Below, piece by piece: positions 16,093-18,181 of a stretch of DNA of 18,181 bases. The translations under genes and the position numbers were made by a program. Every line of letters starts with the position of its first letter. Position 1 is the first letter of the stretch. The notes beneath the pieces are model-generated. The model saw only the letters and a program-made list of their open reading frames with translations. It searched no databases and was not told where the DNA came from. Source of the DNA: Sphingomonas sp. (GTDB lineage Bacteria; Pseudomonadota; Alphaproteobacteria; Sphingomonadales; Sphingomonadaceae); the NCBI GenBank assembly GCA_013822915.1, contig PNLG01000420.1, positions 1 through 18,181 on the forward strand. The letters run 5' to 3'.

Positions 16093-17319
16093 ATGATCCG
16101 ACCCGCCCGACCCCGCGCCGCTGGCCTGCGCGCGCCCTTGCCGATGTTTTTAATTGCGGCGTCGCTCGCGCTATCGACCGCGCTTGGCGGATGTGGCGCC
16201 GGCAAGCCCGCACCCGGTGGCGCCAACGGCAAGGACCGCGTGCCCGAGGTTGGCTATGTCGTTGCGCAATTGGGGTCGGCGCCCCTCGTCACCGAGCTGA
16301 CCGGGCGCACGGCTGCGTATCAAACCTCAGAAGTGCGCCCACAGATTACCGGGCTCATCCAGCAGCGGTTGTTCGCGGAAGGGAGCTTGGTGCGCGCCGG
16401 GCAAACGCTCTACCAGATCGACGCCCGCCTGTTCCGCGCCGGGAGCGATCAGGCCAGCGCCGCGCTTACCAGTGCCGAGGCCGCCGCCAGTGCCGCCCAA
16501 GCCCGAGCCGACCGTTTCAAGCCACTCGCCGAAATCGAAGCCGTCAGCCAACAGGACTATGTCGATGCGCAAGCGCAAGCGCGGCAGGCGACCGCCGCCG
16601 TCGCACAGGCGCGCGCCGCGCTCCAGACCGCGCGGATCAACCTGCGCTTCACCAGCGTGCCCGCCCCGATCACCGGGCGGATCGGCCGCTCGCTGTTCAC
16701 GCAAGGGGCGCTCGTCACCGCAAACCAGGCCGAACCGCTGGCGGTGATTCAGCGGCTCGACCCGATCTATGTCGACATTCAGCAATCGGCCGCCGAACTG
16801 CTCGCGCTGCGCCGCGCGCTGGCCAAGGGGGGCGCTGCGCCAACCCAGGCGGCCGTGCGGCTGACGCTGGAGGATGGCAGTGATTACGGCCTGACTGGCA
16901 TCGTCGAATTTACCGAGGTCACGGTGGACGCGGGCTCCGGCACCGTCACGTTGCGCGCGCGCTTCCCCAATCCGCAAAACCTGTTGCTGCCGGGCATGTT
17001 CGTGCGCGCCCGATTTGCGCAATCAGTTGAGCAATCGGTGTTCCTGATCCCGCAGCAAGCGCTGGCGCGTGATCCGCGCGGCAATGCGAGCGTGCTGGTG
17101 ATCGGGCCGGGCAATATCGTCGAACAGCGCGCCGTGACCGCGCTGCGCACCGCTGGCGCCGATTGGGTTGTCTCATCGGGCCTGCGCGCGGGCGAGCGCG
17201 TGATTGTCGAGGGGACCGTCGCGGCCAAGCCCGGCAAGCCGGTGAAGCCCGTCCCCGCGGGTGCGCCCCAGCGGATCGCCGCGCCCGTGCCCGGCGGCGC
17301 TGACCGCCAGCCGAAATGA
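16093..17319 (+). CDS. RND efflux membrane-fusion lipoprotein (AcrA/MexA-like)
   Basis: 408 residues. The frame is open well upstream, but the region before 16090 is the divergent promoter; AGGGA at 16078-16082 fits the ATG at 16093 or a GTG at 16090. The N-terminus has basic residues, a hydrophobic stretch and a lipobox LGGC with C34, so it should be a lipoprotein anchored in the inner membrane and facing the periplasm. Next come the biotinyl-lipoyl-like segment (VRPQITGLIQQRLFAEGSLV), an alpha-helical hairpin rich in Ala, Gln and Arg (about 110-180), the second lipoyl half ending in PAPITGRIGRS, and beta-barrel and membrane-proximal domains. It bridges the RND pump to an outer-membrane channel; no channel gene is visible in the window. 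The pump gene follows 18 nt later. Confidence 0.93.
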   Translation: MIRPARPRAAGLRAPLPMFLIAASLALSTALGGCGAGKPAPGGANGKDRVPEVGYVVAQLGSAPLVTELTGRTAAYQTSEVRPQITGLIQQRLFAEGSLVRAGQTLYQIDARLFRAGSDQASAALTSAEAAASAAQARADRFKPLAEIEAVSQQDYVDAQAQARQATAAVAQARAALQTARINLRFTSVPAPITGRIGRSLFTQGALVTANQAEPLAVIQRLDPIYVDIQQSAAELLALRRALAKGGAAPTQAAVRLTLEDGSDYGLTGIVEFTEVTVDAGSGTVTLRARFPNPQNLLLPGMFVRARFAQSVEQSVFLIPQQALARDPRGNASVLVIGPGNIVEQRAVTALRTAGADWVVSSGLRAGERVIVEGTVAAKPGKPVKPVPAGAPQRIAAPVPGGADRQPK

Positions 17320-17337
17320 TGCGGAGCTGACGCGCCC

Positions 17338-18181
17338 GTGATCTCGCGCATTTTCATCGACCGACCGATTTTTGCATGGGTGATCGCGATCATCATCATG
17401 CTCGGCGGGGTGGCGGGCATCCTGTCGCTCCCGATCGAACAATATCCCGATGTCGCCCCGCCCCAGGTGAATGTGCGCGCGACCTATCCCGGTGCGTCGG
17501 CGGAAACGCTGGAGACAAGTGTTACCCAGATTATCGAACAGCAACTGACCGGCATTGACGGCCTGCTCTATTTCACCTCCTCTTCCAGCTCGCGCGGACA
17601 GGCGACGATTTCGGCGACATTTGAAAAGGGCACCGATCCCGACATCGCGCAGGTGCAGGTGCAAAACCGTGTTCAGCAAGCGATCAGCCGCCTGCCCCAG
17701 CAAGTGCAGCAACAGGGATTGACCGTTACCAAGTCCAACCCCGATTTCCTGATGATCTTTGCGATTTACGACATCACCGATCGGCGGACGAACCAGGATG
17801 TGTCGGATTTCCTCATCACCAACCTGCAGGACCCGATCGGGCGGCTGAAAGGCGTTGGCGACACCAACGTGTTCGGCGCGCAATATGCGATGCGGATCTG
17901 GCTGAAGCCCGAACGGCTCGCCGCCTTTGGCCTGATCCCCGCCGATGTCATTGCCGCGGTGCAGGCGCAGAATACCGAAATCGCGGCCGGCGAAATCGGC
18001 GCACAGCCGGTCCCGCAGACGCAGATGCTCAACGCGACCGTCACGGCGCAGTCGCGGTTGAGCACGCCCGAACAATTCGGCAACATCATCCTGCGCACCA
18101 GTCGGGGCGGTGCGGTTGTCCGCCTGTCGGACGTCGCGCGGGTCGAATTGGGGGCGGAAAACTATACCGTGCGCAGCCGGA
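17338..18181 (+). CDS. RND multidrug efflux pump, HAE1 family, N-terminal part (3' end outside window)
   Basis: The gene starts at a GTG at 17338; GGAG at 17323-17326 precedes it by 11 nt, slightly long. Frame 1 stays open to the window end, giving 281 codons. The opening ISRIFIDRPIFAWVIA is the classical start of AcrB/MexB-type pumps: a short cytoplasmic end and transmembrane helix 1. The periplasmic PN1 segment follows, with LPIEQYPDVAPPQV, TYPGASAETLE, a QNRVQQAISRLPQ helix, NPDFLMIFAIY, and PIGRLKGVGDTNVFGAQYAMRIWL. The full protein should be about 1,040-1,060 residues. These pumps use the proton gradient to expel drugs, dyes or solvents as trimers. Only the first quarter is here, so the proton-relay residues cannot be checked. 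Confidence 0.94.
   Translation, partial: MISRIFIDRPIFAWVIAIIIMLGGVAGILSLPIEQYPDVAPPQVNVRATYPGASAETLETSVTQIIEQQLTGIDGLLYFTSSSSSRGQATISATFEKGTDPDIAQVQVQNRVQQAISRLPQQVQQQGLTVTKSNPDFLMIFAIYDITDRRTNQDVSDFLITNLQDPIGRLKGVGDTNVFGAQYAMRIWLKPERLAAFGLIPADVIAAVQAQNTEIAAGEIGAQPVPQTQMLNATVTAQSRLSTPEQFGNIILRTSRGGAVVRLSDVARVELGAENYTVRSR

Noticed and set aside
14876..16093. 405-codon open frame on the plus strand, antisense to the TonB receptor
   Set aside because: It is compositionally a shadow (Arg, His and Gln rich), runs into the promoter gap, and is in a different frame from the efflux lipoprotein gene.

Overview
The window comes from a GC-rich alphaproteobacterium, most likely a sphingomonad. I infer this from the overall coding style (GC-rich third positions, frequent GTG starts, ATGA stop/start overlaps) and from the gene set: a large TonB-dependent receptor, an RND efflux pump, UDP-glucose dehydrogenase and a transporter-fed sugar locus. 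No 16S or other phylogenetic marker is present, so the assignment is tentative. I found no tRNA, rRNA, CRISPR array, insertion sequence or phage gene.

Layout. (1) At 1-1000 is the 3' part of a + strand gene for a protein built from 170-residue beta-rich tandem modules, ending at a strong hairpin. (2) At 1040-2209 (-) lies a protein with an N-terminal multi-helix membrane domain fused to a complete SET methyltransferase domain with a post-SET zinc site. (3) At 2316-8104 and on to 10029 is a divergent galactoside locus. On the minus strand a sodium/solute symporter, galT and galK form a run of 4-bp stop/start overlaps. On the plus strand a GH36 alpha-galactosidase and a GH42 beta-galactosidase are coupled by a TGATG overlap. 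The 82-bp gap between the two arms holds four abutting palindromes. (4) At 10114-11705 (+) a phosphoribosyltransferase overlaps an adenine-deaminase-like gene, suggesting purine salvage (adenine to hypoxanthine to IMP). (5) At 11709-13010 (-) is UDP-glucose 6-dehydrogenase. (6) At 13100-15937 (-) is a TonB-dependent outer-membrane receptor carrying a glycine-rich low-complexity insert. (7) At 16093-18181 (+), divergent from the receptor, is an RND efflux operon: a lipoprotein membrane-fusion protein followed by an HAE1-type pump cut by the window end.

How it works together (inference). Galactosides entering the cytoplasm, possibly through the symporter, would be split by two glycosidases that lack signal peptides. 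Released galactose would be phosphorylated by GalK and exchanged to UDP-galactose by GalT. GalE, galactose mutarotase and a local transcription factor are not in the window. UDP-glucose dehydrogenase would use UDP-glucose for UDP-glucuronate, a precursor of exopolysaccharide or glucuronosyl lipids.

Most of this is well-known biology. The parts most worth a second look are the membrane-anchored SET protein, the palindrome cluster in the galactoside divergent promoter, the dyad before the efflux operon, and the Gly-rich insert of the receptor.
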